Shown one piece after another: positions 1-5,818 of a DNA stretch of 5,818 bases (the first letter of the stretch is position 1; each line of letters starts with the position of its first letter). The stretch spans positions 1 to 5,818 of the forward strand of contig JAGGTT010000117.1 in assembly GCA_021163565.1 (NCBI GenBank). The letters are read 5' to 3'. The DNA comes from Candidatus Tharpella sp. Lineage in GTDB: Bacteria > Desulfobacterota > Anaeroferrophillalia > Anaeroferrophillales > Tharpellaceae. The notes under the pieces are model-generated. The model had not been told where the DNA came from. It saw nothing but the letters and a program-made list of their open reading frames with translations, and searched no databases. A program made the position numbers and the translations under genes.

Positions 1-827
1 GCAGAAGCGGCAACACAATCAATCGGCAGATAAAAACGAATCCCGCGGGCGATCGCTTCATTAAAAATGTCAAGGGCCTGCTCAACCATATCCTCTTCAA
101 CCATTGACCGGCCCAGACCAAAGCCCTGACCCCTGAGAAAAGTAAAGGCCATGGCACCGCCGACAATAATCCGGTCAACTGAATTGAGCAGGTTCTTGAT
201 CGCATGCAGCTTACTCGAAACCTTGGATCCACCGATGATAGCAGTCAGCGGCCGAAGAGGGTTTTTTAAGGCCCGGGCAAAATAGTTCAGTTCCTCACGC
301 ATCAGAAAGCCACCCAGGCAAATCGGAATAAATTTCGTCACTCCGACAACCGAGGCATGCGCCCGATGAGCCGTTGCAAACGCATTATTGACATAGATAT
401 CAATGCCCTCTGCCAGAGATTTGGCAAATTCGGGGTCGTTCTTGGTCTCTCCATCATAAAAACGCAGATTTTCCAGCATGATTACCGTACCCGGAACCGC
501 AGCGGCGATTCTGGCCTTGACCTCGCCGCCGATACAGTCATCAAGGAAAACCACATCTTTTTTCAGCAGGCGGGTCAATCTTTTGGCAATCGGTTCAAGG
601 GAGTATTTAGCTACCACTTTCCCTTTGGGTCGGCCCCTGTGCGTAGCCAGAACAATAACCGCGTCTTCATCAAGCAGGTAATTAATACTTTTAAGCACCC
701 GGCGAATACGAACATCATCAGTAATATTACCGCCGCTATCCATAGGAACATTAAAATCGACCCGTATCAGGATCTTCTTGCCGGCATAAAACCCTTCCGG
801 AACCTGATCAATATAACGCACGCCCAT
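1..827 (-). CDS. pgk: Phosphoglycerate kinase, 3' end cut by window edge
   Basis: Phosphoglycerate kinase interconverts 1,3-bisphosphoglycerate + ADP and 3-phosphoglycerate + ATP in the cytosol. Only the first 275 residues are present; the family is usually about 390-400, so the ATP-binding C-terminal end lies beyond base 1. Visible in order are the N-terminal signature KKILIRVDFNVP (residues 17-28, with substrate-binding D24 and N26), R40, the HRGRP loop (63-67), MLENLRF (117-123, with R122), the AHRAHAS segment (153-159), GGFLMREEL and the hinge-side GGSKVSSKL. The ATG start at 827 is preceded by an AGGGGG ribosome site at good spacing. It follows gap after 33 nt without a terminator, so the two are probably co-transcribed. 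Oddities are R64 where most homologs have Leu (HLGRP), and N148 where most have Asp (VNDAF). Family assignment is secure. Confidence 0.96.
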   Translation of the reverse strand, partial: MGVRYIDQVPEGFYAGKKILIRVDFNVPMDSGGNITDDVRIRRVLKSINYLLDEDAVIVLATHRGRPKGKVVAKYSLEPIAKRLTRLLKKDVVFLDDCIGGEVKARIAAAVPGTVIMLENLRFYDGETKNDPEFAKSLAEGIDIYVNNAFATAHRAHASVVGVTKFIPICLGGFLMREELNYFARALKNPLRPLTAIIGGSKVSSKLHAIKNLLNSVDRIIVGGAMAFTFLRGQGFGLGRSMVEEDMVEQALDIFNEAIARGIRFYLPIDCVAAS

Positions 828-860
828 ATTACCCCCTAAAGCTTAAAAAATATCTACAAA

Positions 861-1877
861 TCAGTTCAAACCGGTCTTTTCCGCAACATACAGGGTCAAA
901 TCATTCAAACGATTGGCATAACCCCACTCATTATCGTACCAGGCCATTATTTTGATCATATTACCAAAAATAACATTAGTCAAAGGTGCATCAATAATTG
1001 AAGAATTAGGGTTATGATTAAAATCGATTGAAACCAGAGGCTCGTCTGAGACTGCAAGAATTCCCTTAAGCTCATTTGCTGCGGCCCGACGAAAAGCATC
1101 ATTTACCTCCTCGACAGTAGTCGATTTGTCACTTTCAAAGACGAGATCAACCATCGAGACATTAGGAGTCGGCACGCGTACTGCAAGACCATCTATTTTG
1201 CCTTTCAACTCCGGCAGCACTAAACCAACTGCGGCGGCCGCACCGGTAGTTGTCGGGATCATCGACATTGCCGCCGCCCGGGCCCGCCGCAGATCTTTAT
1301 GCCGGGAATCAAGAATCTGCTGATCCCGGGTATAGGAGTGGATTGTCGTCATCATGCCCCGCTTAAAACCAAAATTTTCGAGCATGACCTTGGCCGCCGG
1401 AGCCAGGCAGTTGGTCGTACAGGAAGCATTGGAAATAATAAAATCACGGTCTGCGGTAAAAATCGATTCATTCACACCCAGAACAATGGTAACATCGGCT
1501 TTTTTAACCGGGGCGGAAACCACCACCCGTTTAACTCCAAGGTCAAGAAAGAGAGAAGCTTTGTCTCGGTCACGATAGAGCCCGGAACACTCCATAACGA
1601 TATCAACACCAAGATCCTGCCAGGCAACCTCTTTCGGATCACGGCTGGCAATCAATTCAATCCTTTTACCATTAACTATCAGGCATTTATCTCCAGCTAC
1701 GACTTCAGCATCAAGATGACCGGCAACCGAATCATATTTCAAAAGATGAGCCATCGTCTGCGCATCATCTGTGGTACTTACTATTGCCTTAAAGGCAAAA
1801 CGATCATCATCGGCCGCCGCCCGCAGACAATCCCTGCCAATCCTGCCAAAACCATTAAGTGCAACATTTACAGCCAT
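861..1877 (-). CDS. gap: Type I glyceraldehyde-3-phosphate dehydrogenase (phosphorylating)
   Basis: The enzyme oxidises glyceraldehyde-3-phosphate with phosphate and NAD(P)+ to 1,3-bisphosphoglycerate, or runs in reverse in gluconeogenesis; it is a cytosolic tetramer. The protein is 338 residues, normal for the family. It shows the Rossmann start NGFGRIGR (8-15), the active-site segment SNASCTTNC (149-157, nucleophile C153), the catalytic H180 in TTIHSYT, the S-loop DLRRARAAA (195-203), IPTTTGAAAAVG, and a C-terminal AWYDNEWGYANR. The start at 1877 is chosen over an in-frame ATG 45 nt upstream because a strong GGGAGGA site lies just before it and the family begins at this point. T35 stands at the usual Asp32 position, and S191-R192 replace the usual Leu-Pro pair, so coenzyme preference may not be strict NAD. 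It heads an operon with pgk. Confidence 0.97.
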   Translation of the reverse strand: MAVNVALNGFGRIGRDCLRAAADDDRFAFKAIVSTTDDAQTMAHLLKYDSVAGHLDAEVVAGDKCLIVNGKRIELIASRDPKEVAWQDLGVDIVMECSGLYRDRDKASLFLDLGVKRVVVSAPVKKADVTIVLGVNESIFTADRDFIISNASCTTNCLAPAAKVMLENFGFKRGMMTTIHSYTRDQQILDSRHKDLRRARAAAMSMIPTTTGAAAAVGLVLPELKGKIDGLAVRVPTPNVSMVDLVFESDKSTTVEEVNDAFRRAAANELKGILAVSDEPLVSIDFNHNPNSSIIDAPLTNVIFGNMIKIMAWYDNEWGYANRLNDLTLYVAEKTGLN

Positions 1878-1881
1878 CACA

Positions 1882-1888
1882 TCCTCCC
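1882..1888 (-). promoter_or_regulatory. Ribosome binding site deciding the gap start
   Basis: GGGAGGA sits 4 nt before the ATG at 1877 (5 nt from the core GGAGG). It supports a protein beginning MAVNVALNGFGRIGR rather than at the upstream ATGs at 1922 and 1919, which would add a 15-residue extension not expected in GAPDH. Confidence 0.8.
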
Positions 1889-1958
1889 TCAATCCCAAAA
1901 ACTTACATTTTGAGACCATCATAAATCAGAAAAAATAGTTAACCTGTCTCGATAAATT

Positions 1959-1967
1959 ATTCTATCA
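1959..1967 (-). promoter_or_regulatory. Candidate extended -10 promoter for gap-pgk
   Basis: Read on the minus strand, TGATAGAAT gives an extended -10 element (TGn followed by TAGAAT, 5 of 6 matches to TATAAT) in an AT-rich spacer. No good -35 lies at 17 nt, which fits an extended -10 type. Initiation would fall near 1952, leaving a leader of about 75 nt. A weaker alternative is TTGACT at 2027-2032 with a poor -10. The terminator upstream at 2047-2081 implies that gap-pgk needs its own promoter in this spacer. Confidence 0.45.
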
Positions 1968-2046
1968 CAAAATTAGCATAAAACCTCTTTTCATCCACCA
2001 CTTTTAATTACATAAAATAACTCAATAGTCAATCAATGAAATCCAC

Positions 2047-2081
2047 AAAAAAACGCCGCAATATTAAAGATTGTGGCGTTT
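2047..2081 (-). terminator. Rho-independent terminator of the resB-ccsA unit
   Basis: Arms at 2070-2081 and 2051-2062 form a 12-position stem with one mismatch (A.C in the minus-strand RNA) around a 7-nt loop. In the minus-strand transcript the stem runs directly into seven U residues (complement of the A run 2047-2053). It lies 35 nt past the ccsA stop codon and separates that unit from gap. Confidence 0.85.
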
Positions 2082-2115
2082 CTGGATAGATCATCAATAA
2101 AAACGACAGACTATA

Positions 2116-2961
2116 TCAGCCACTCCCGTAACTATGCAGTCCGGAGAGCAGCAGATTAACTCCGAGATAGGTAAAAAGAACTGCAACAAAACCAACAATT
2201 GACAAAATTGCCGCCTTTACTCCGCGCCAACCCCGGGTAACCCGGGCATGCAGAAACGCGGCGTAGATAAACCAGGTTATAAGAGACCAGGTCTCTTTCG
2301 GATCCCAACTCCAATAAGTACCCCAGGCATAATTGGCCCAGGCGGCGCCGGTAACAATACCGATAGTCAGCAGTGGGAAACCAATGGCGATAGTTTTATA
2401 CACCAACTCATCCAAAACCTTAGCCGGGGGGAATGTAGCCAAAATGCCACCGGTGGCATTGCGATCTTCGTAACGTTTTTTCAGAATATAAGTACAGCTT
2501 ACACCACAGGAGACCGCAAACGCGGCATAACCGAGAAAACAGGTAACCACATGTGAAATCAGCCAGTTACTCTGCAAAGCCGGCACCAGGGGCTGAATCG
2601 TCTCATTGACACTGGGTGAGATTGAAGCGTAAGCCATCCCCAAAAAGGCAAACGGGGTCACAAAAGCCCCCAGAACTGGAAGCTTATACTTATGTTCAAT
2701 GATAAGATAGAGCAGAATAATTGTCCAGGAAAAGAATACCAGCGACTCATAAAGGTTGGACATCGGCGCGTGGCCGATGCCCAACTGATATGATTCATAC
2801 CAGCGTAAACCGATTGCCACAGTCTGCGCCAGCCAGCCGGCCAGCAAAATCACCGTCGCCACCCGGGCGATTGCCGGTTTGCGAAAAGCAAGGTAAGTGA
2901 CATAAACCACCATCGACGCCAGATAGACAAAAGTTACAATACTGAAGATATACGTATTCAT
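2116..2961 (-). CDS. ccsA: System II cytochrome c biogenesis protein, WWD heme-handling subunit (CcsA/ResC; also annotated CcsB)
   Basis: This integral membrane protein works with ResB/Ccs1 to export heme and attach it to apocytochromes c on the outer side of the cytoplasmic membrane. The 281-residue sequence is hydrophobic throughout, with about eight membrane segments. Diagnostic features are the tryptophan-rich WWD motif [18 protein letters not shown] (213-230) and four histidines at family positions: H64 before [12 protein letters not shown]137 in LISHV, H238 in FLHAR and H276 in GLHSYG. In characterised CcsA-type proteins the pair flanking the WWD loop (here H137 and H276) ligates external heme, and the one in FLHAR sits in the membrane. 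The ATG start has AAGGAA 6 nt upstream. It follows resB after 68 nt with no terminator between, so the two form an operon. Naming differs between databases: the same family is labelled CcsA, ResC or CcsB. Confidence 0.95.
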   Translation of the reverse strand: MNTYIFSIVTFVYLASMVVYVTYLAFRKPAIARVATVILLAGWLAQTVAIGLRWYESYQLGIGHAPMSNLYESLVFFSWTIILLYLIIEHKYKLPVLGAFVTPFAFLGMAYASISPSVNETIQPLVPALQSNWLISHVVTCFLGYAAFAVSCGVSCTYILKKRYEDRNATGGILATFPPAKVLDELVYKTIAIGFPLLTIGIVTGAAWANYAWGTYWSWDPKETWSLITWFIYAAFLHARVTRGWRGVKAAILSIVGFVAVLFTYLGVNLLLSGLHSYGSG

Positions 2962-3029
2962 TGATATTTCCTTAAAAAGATTCCAGTTCTATTCATATTC
3001 CCAGAGTTACTTGTCAGGGTCTAATTCAA

Positions 3030-4388
3030 TTATTTCCAGGATTTTACTGTTCCAACCACTTCCTGAAATTCATCCTCAAACGCGGGCTGATTCTTATTCG
3101 CATTACCAACCATAACCAGCTGAAGACGTTCAGGATGCTTCTCGTCCGGGGCCAGACGTAACCAGAGACGTCTATGGGACATGAAAAAAGCGACGTACAG
3201 GCCTAAAATCATCATTATACAACCCAGCCAGACGACCCAGACACCGGGGTCTTTATTTACCTGCAGTCCGGTATAGTAATACTGCTCAACATTCTTAAAA
3301 ATACAGAATTCTGCAGTTTTGTTGTTCTGTTTACCAAAGTCCGGAAATTTGAGAAAAACCCTGAATTGATAAGGCTTGACCCCGTTTCCCGGATCCCGCA
3401 AGACCTGAACCGCGGGCCCCATCCCGCGATAGTTATCTTCGAATTTCACCGCCTCAATCCAGCCCCACCTCTCAGGCAGACGCAAGGGCCGGCCGATCTC
3501 AAGCTTCAAGGGCAGAACCATGCCGGTTTTACGAAAATTCAGCTCCAGTTCAACCGCCCCGCCATAGGCTCCGTAACTCGATTGATAAAGGGTAAAACCT
3601 TCATAAGATAACGGATGGTTTACCTCAATCCGTTTCTCTTTGATAAGTTTGCCATTCTGGTAAATTGCCAGATCACTGGAATACTCTTTCGGCTGGCCGG
3701 AATCATAAAATTCTACTTCGAAATCACGACATTCAACCGCATAACCTAATTCCACCTTCTTCTGCTGCTCCCCATAGGTATAAAATGAGGTTACTCTCTC
3801 GCCCTCGGGAATATTAACAAATCCTTTAACCCCGAAAACTGAACCGATAATACCACCGGCAAAAATTACCAGGATACTTAAATGAACAAAATAGACCCCA
3901 AGCCGGGACCAGCGCCCTTTTTCAGCGGCAAAATGAAACTCCGGGCCGCTCTGGCCGCGATGTTCAGTCACCTGCCACTTTCCCGACCACATAGATTCAA
4001 GACGGGGAAAAAGTTCAGCCGGGTCCTTGAGTGCGGCCCTCCAGGGTGAACGCCAGACCAAGGTGGATGCCTTCTCTAAATTTTTATCAAGTAATTTTGT
4101 CGGCTTGGAAAAAAAACGCCAAGTCCTGGGGAAATGCTTTACCGAACAGACTATCAGGTTGACCGCCAGAAGCACCAGAATAAAAACAAACCACCAGGAG
4201 TGGTACATGTCGAGGAATCCGACCGCCTTCAAGGTCACATAGGTTGATTCTTTATAAACCTTCAGGTAATCGGCCTGCATCATATTCTGGGGAATCACGG
4301 TTCCGATGATCGAAACCATGGCTAGAAGGATCAGTAAAAATATCGTCAGCTTCAGAGAGGCAAAAAAGGCCATAAGCTGACCTGTCAC
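3030..4388 (-). CDS. resB: System II cytochrome c biogenesis protein ResB/Ccs1
   Basis: ResB is the partner of the WWD protein in System II cytochrome c maturation and is thought to help move heme and hold apocytochrome at the outer membrane face. The 452-residue protein has the classic ResB layout: TM1 (about 12-32, SLKLTIFLLILL followed by SIIGTVIPQ), TM2 (64-84), TM3 (163-184, with conserved H169 in VYFVHLS), a large extracytoplasmic domain of about 200 residues, and TM4 (383-403). Conserved motifs VNHPLSYEGFTLYQSSYG (256-273) and GLQVNKDPGVWVVWLG (374-389) are present. No ATG exists upstream of the conserved region. I chose GTG at 4388 because AAGGAG precedes it, although at a short 4-nt spacing. 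Alternatives are TTG at 4424, TTG at 4430 (466 residues) and ATG at 4373. It is transcribed with ccsA. The family call is firm; the exact start is not. Confidence 0.93.
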   Translation of the reverse strand: MTGQLMAFFASLKLTIFLLILLAMVSIIGTVIPQNMMQADYLKVYKESTYVTLKAVGFLDMYHSWWFVFILVLLAVNLIVCSVKHFPRTWRFFSKPTKLLDKNLEKASTLVWRSPWRAALKDPAELFPRLESMWSGKWQVTEHRGQSGPEFHFAAEKGRWSRLGVYFVHLSILVIFAGGIIGSVFGVKGFVNIPEGERVTSFYTYGEQQKKVELGYAVECRDFEVEFYDSGQPKEYSSDLAIYQNGKLIKEKRIEVNHPLSYEGFTLYQSSYGAYGGAVELELNFRKTGMVLPLKLEIGRPLRLPERWGWIEAVKFEDNYRGMGPAVQVLRDPGNGVKPYQFRVFLKFPDFGKQNNKTAEFCIFKNVEQYYYTGLQVNKDPGVWVVWLGCIMMILGLYVAFFMSHRRLWLRLAPDEKHPERLQLVMVGNANKNQPAFEDEFQEVVGTVKSWK

Positions 4389-4392
4389 GGAA

Positions 4393-4398
4393 CTCCTT
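4393..4398 (-). promoter_or_regulatory. Ribosome binding site supporting a GTG start for resB
   Basis: AAGGAG lies 4 nt before GTG at 4388. It is the best Shine-Dalgarno match near the resB start. The TTG at 4430 has AAAAGG only 2 nt away, and the TTG at 4424 has the same weak site 8 nt away. Confidence 0.55.
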
Positions 4399-4454
4399 TT
4401 CTCTATTTTTATTTTATCAGTCAATTTCAATACCTTTTCAGTACAGTTTGTATC

Positions 4455-4483
4455 TCTCTAGCACGTTAACTATAACCCGTCAA
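4455..4483 (-). promoter_or_regulatory. Candidate sigma70-type promoter for resB-ccsA
   Basis: On the minus strand, TTGACG (-35, 5 of 6 matches, 4478-4483) is followed after 17 nt by TAGAGA (-10, 4455-4460), with TG one base upstream of it as in extended -10 promoters. Initiation would be near 4448, about 60 nt before the GTG start. The -35 box begins 1 nt past the U-tract of the cytochrome terminator, so one transcript ends essentially where the next promoter begins. Confidence 0.5.
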
Positions 4484-4484
4484 C

Positions 4485-4521
4485 AAAAAAAGGGGCCGCC
4501 CTTTTCAGAGGAAGCCCCTTT
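4485..4521 (-). terminator. Rho-independent terminator of the cytochrome c3 gene
   Basis: An 8-bp perfect stem (arms 4514-4521 and 4489-4496, core GGGGC/GCCCC) closes a 17-nt loop that can itself form a short 3-bp inner stem. In the minus-strand RNA it continues into seven U residues (A run 4485-4491). It lies 26 nt past the cytochrome stop codon. Confidence 0.9.
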
Positions 4522-4547
4522 ATATACATTCTTACTCAATCAATCAA

Positions 4548-4919
4548 CTATTTTTTATGACAACCCTTACAGCTAGTCGGACCGGCGGCTTTACTAGCCT
4601 TTTTAAAGTCTTTATGGCAACCTTTACACTTTTTGTGCATGGTTTTTTTCATATTATCTTTTTTACCACTTTTCCGGCCAGTATGACATTCGCTACATTT
4701 TTTCGGCGCGGCTTTTCCATCCCAGGTATGATGACAAGTTTTACAATCAGGAACTCCTTTGACATGTTTGGCGTGACTGAACATTACCGGCGGCTTTTTA
4801 CTACTTTTCATCATCTCAGAAACTTTAAGGTCTTCAGACGGACCTTTCGGATTAGCAAATGCTACCGCCGAAACGGCCAGAAAAGCTACTAACGCAACCA
4901 TCAATACAATTTTCTTCAT
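4548..4919 (-). CDS. Secreted tetraheme class III cytochrome c3
   Basis: This is a small periplasmic electron carrier; members of this family accept electrons from hydrogenases or formate dehydrogenases and pass them to membrane complexes. The 123-residue precursor has a Sec signal peptide (MKK, then a hydrophobic stretch to about 20, AFA cleavage site at 20-22), leaving about 101 residues. Four CXXCH heme sites are visible: C59-H63, C75-H79, C98-H102 and C117-H121. Four further histidines, H49 and H52 (FSHAKH), H64 (CHH) and H95 (MH), make eight in all, exactly enough for bis-histidine ligation of four hemes and placed as in cytochrome c3. The mature part has 26 Lys against 8 acidic residues. 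The start at 4919 has GGGAG 8 nt upstream; an ATG 15 nt further up has no ribosome site. Specific partners cannot be read from the window. Confidence 0.93.
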   Translation of the reverse strand: MKKIVLMVALVAFLAVSAVAFANPKGPSEDLKVSEMMKSSKKPPVMFSHAKHVKGVPDCKTCHHTWDGKAAPKKCSECHTGRKSGKKDNMKKTMHKKCKGCHKDFKKASKAAGPTSCKGCHKK

Positions 4920-4927
4920 TTTCCAAT

Positions 4928-4932
4928 CTCCC
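4928..4932 (-). promoter_or_regulatory. Ribosome binding site deciding the cytochrome c3 start
   Basis: GGGAG stands 8 nt before the ATG at 4919. It overlaps the G of the alternative ATG at 4934, so the alternative start would lie on the ribosome site itself. The chosen start also gives a normal signal peptide beginning MKK. Confidence 0.75.
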
Positions 4933-5014
4933 ATGTCTAAACGGTTTAAGTCCTCATCGATCTGAGCAACAATCCAACTTAAAACCTGGATTATTCTCTT
5001 TAAGAACAGCTTTC

Positions 5015-5043
5015 TATATACAAAATATCGGTACTTCTGTCAA
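5015..5043 (-). promoter_or_regulatory. Strong sigma70-type promoter for cytochrome c3
   Basis: On the minus strand a perfect TTGACA (5038-5043) is followed by a 17-nt spacer and TATATA (5015-5020, 4 of 6 matches). Initiation is expected near 5008, giving a leader of about 88 nt before the ATG at 4919. It lies in the spacer after elbB and is the best promoter match in the window. Confidence 0.75.
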
Positions 5044-5078
5044 GTAATTACAAATTCAAAGTCTGATCTGGCAGAGAC

Positions 5079-5735
5079 TCAAGTCGCAAGCGCCACCACT
5101 TTCTCTACCAGCTTATCAATTCCTGACGCTATCTCCTTAAGTCCGGGCCCGAGCATATAGGCCGGGGTTGAGACCAGCAGATTCGTTTCATCAACGACAA
5201 TATCATCGACCGGACAATCCTGATGACATGCCCCGAATCCCTCAAGTACAGCAGCGGTTGCCGGATCATTGCCGATAGTCAGAACCGGATTAAACTTGCC
5301 TAAGGCTCTGGCCACTACCGCCGGGGCTATACAAATCGCTCCGATCGGCTTGCCGGTTTTATGCATTTCGCTAAGCAGCCGCAAAACCTCAGACTGAACT
5401 TCAGCAAGTTCTCCGGCCACGGCAAAATCGGAGAGATTCTTTGCCGCACCAAAGCCGCCGGGCAGAATCAAAGCGTCCAGATCAGCCGCTGAAACAGTCA
5501 CCAGAGTAGAGATCTCACCCCGGGCAATCCGGGCCGACTCCACCAGAACGTTGCGGGTCTCAACTACCGCCGCACCGGAAAGGTGGTTAATAACATCCCG
5601 CTGCTCGATATCCGGTGCAATACAGAGCCGTTCGACCCCGAGTCGATCCAGAGCCAACATCGTTAACACCGCTTCGTGAATCTCGGAACCGTCGTTAACC
5701 CCACAGCCTGATAAAAGTACCCCCACTTTAACCAT
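5079..5735 (-). CDS. elbB: ElbB-type DJ-1/PfpI superfamily protein (putative glyoxalase III)
   Basis: The 218-residue protein matches ElbB in length and motifs; E. coli ElbB was first linked to increased lycopene production and later grouped with glutathione-independent glyoxalases. Its role in this organism is not known. Visible are the N-terminal LLSGCGVNDGSEIHEAV (7-23, with E18 at the usual acidic active-site position), RNVLVESARIARG (61-73), ILPGGFGAAKNL (90-101), the nucleophile elbow AICIAPA (133-139, C135), CPVDDIVVDE (174-183) and STPAYML (189-195). The start at 5735 has AGGAG 9 nt upstream. No clear terminator follows; the next gene has its own promoter about 35 nt past the stop, so some read-through into the cytochrome is possible. 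The ElbB assignment is strong, the biochemical role less so. Confidence 0.92.
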   Translation of the reverse strand: MVKVGVLLSGCGVNDGSEIHEAVLTMLALDRLGVERLCIAPDIEQRDVINHLSGAAVVETRNVLVESARIARGEISTLVTVSAADLDALILPGGFGAAKNLSDFAVAGELAEVQSEVLRLLSEMHKTGKPIGAICIAPAVVARALGKFNPVLTIGNDPATAAVLEGFGACHQDCPVDDIVVDETNLLVSTPAYMLGPGLKEIASGIDKLVEKVVALAT

Positions 5736-5758
5736 CAGTAAAGACTCCTCTTGATATC

Positions 5759-5818
5759 TTAACTATTGAAGAAATTTTCCAATTTTCGATAAATCAGTAC
5801 GCCGCTAACGCGGGAAAC
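5759..5818 (-). CDS. Possible C-terminal end of an unidentified gene
   Basis: One minus-strand frame is open from the window edge to a TAA at 5761-5759, encoding 19 residues ending RKLENFFNS. The other two minus frames hit stops within the first 24 nt. The stop lies 23 nt before the elbB ATG, a spacing that would fit an upstream operon partner. Nineteen residues are too few to name a family, and the stretch could be non-coding. Confidence 0.35.
   Translation of the reverse strand, partial: VSRVSGVLIYRKLENFFNS

Noticed and set aside
357..839. Plus-strand open frame of 160 codons
   Set aside because: It is antisense to pgk, whose conserved motifs read through the whole stretch on the minus strand.
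1299..1913. Plus-strand open frame of 204 codons
   Set aside because: It lies wholly antisense to gap, has low-complexity composition and no recognisable domain; the minus-strand frame carries all GAPDH motifs.
1878..1922. Fifteen-codon N-terminal extension of gap from an ATG at 1922
   Set aside because: It lacks a ribosome site, and GAPDH normally starts just before the NGFGRIGR motif; a strong GGGAGGA precedes the ATG at 1877.
2005..2032. TTGACT with a -10-like TAATTA upstream of gap
   Set aside because: The -10 matches poorly (2 of 6) and spacing is 16 nt; the extended -10 at 1959-1967 is the better candidate.
4536..4547. Short tandem TCAA repeat before the cytochrome stop side
   Set aside because: Only three copies of a 4-mer in an AT-rich spacer; no sign of a functional repeat.
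4557..4892. Plus-strand open frame of 111 codons, rich in Phe and Thr
   Set aside because: Its composition is the antisense image of the Lys-rich cytochrome; four CXXCH sites and a signal peptide identify the minus strand as coding.
4937..4947. Inverted repeat TAAAC-G-GTTTA in the cytochrome leader
   Set aside because: Only 5 bp per arm with a 1-nt centre: too short for a hairpin and too weak alone to call an operator.
5061..5078. Possible hairpin just after the elbB stop
   Set aside because: Only 4 bp can pair in any register and no U run follows on the minus strand, so I do not call a terminator.

Overview
The window looks like a chromosomal segment from a c-type-cytochrome-rich anaerobe, most likely a member of the former Deltaproteobacteria (Desulfobacterota or Desulfuromonadota). 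The reasons are a class III tetraheme cytochrome c3, a two-protein System II (ResB + CcsA) cytochrome maturation pair, and an ElbB-type DJ-1/PfpI protein. This placement is inferred from gene content only. By eye, base composition is moderate and even across the window, with AT-rich intergenic spacers and no sign of mobile DNA.

Every gene I can support is on the minus strand, so transcription runs from high to low coordinates. In that order there is: the possible last 19 codons of an unknown gene (5818-5759); elbB (5735-5079); a secreted tetraheme cytochrome c3 (4919-4548) with a near-consensus promoter in front and an intrinsic terminator behind; resB (4388-3030) and ccsA (2961-2116), ending in a second intrinsic terminator; and gap (1877-861) followed by pgk (827 to beyond base 1), a two-gene glycolytic/gluconeogenic operon whose second gene is cut by the window edge.

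The central part is functionally coherent. The cytochrome needs four covalently attached hemes, and ResB-CcsA form the membrane machine that delivers heme and ligates it to CXXCH motifs outside the cytoplasmic membrane. The cytochrome and its maturation pair lie next to each other but appear to be separate transcription units, because a terminator and a promoter are packed back to back between them. Gap and Pgk catalyse consecutive steps between glyceraldehyde-3-phosphate and 3-phosphoglycerate.

No stretch over 300 bases lacks a gene. The longest spacers are 1878-2115, 4389-4547 and 4920-5078, and they hold the promoters and terminators listed. I found no RNA gene, CRISPR array, insertion sequence or riboswitch, and no convincing evidence of an undescribed system. 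The points most worth a second look are the atypical cofactor-specificity residues of the GAPDH and the compact, very basic cytochrome c3.
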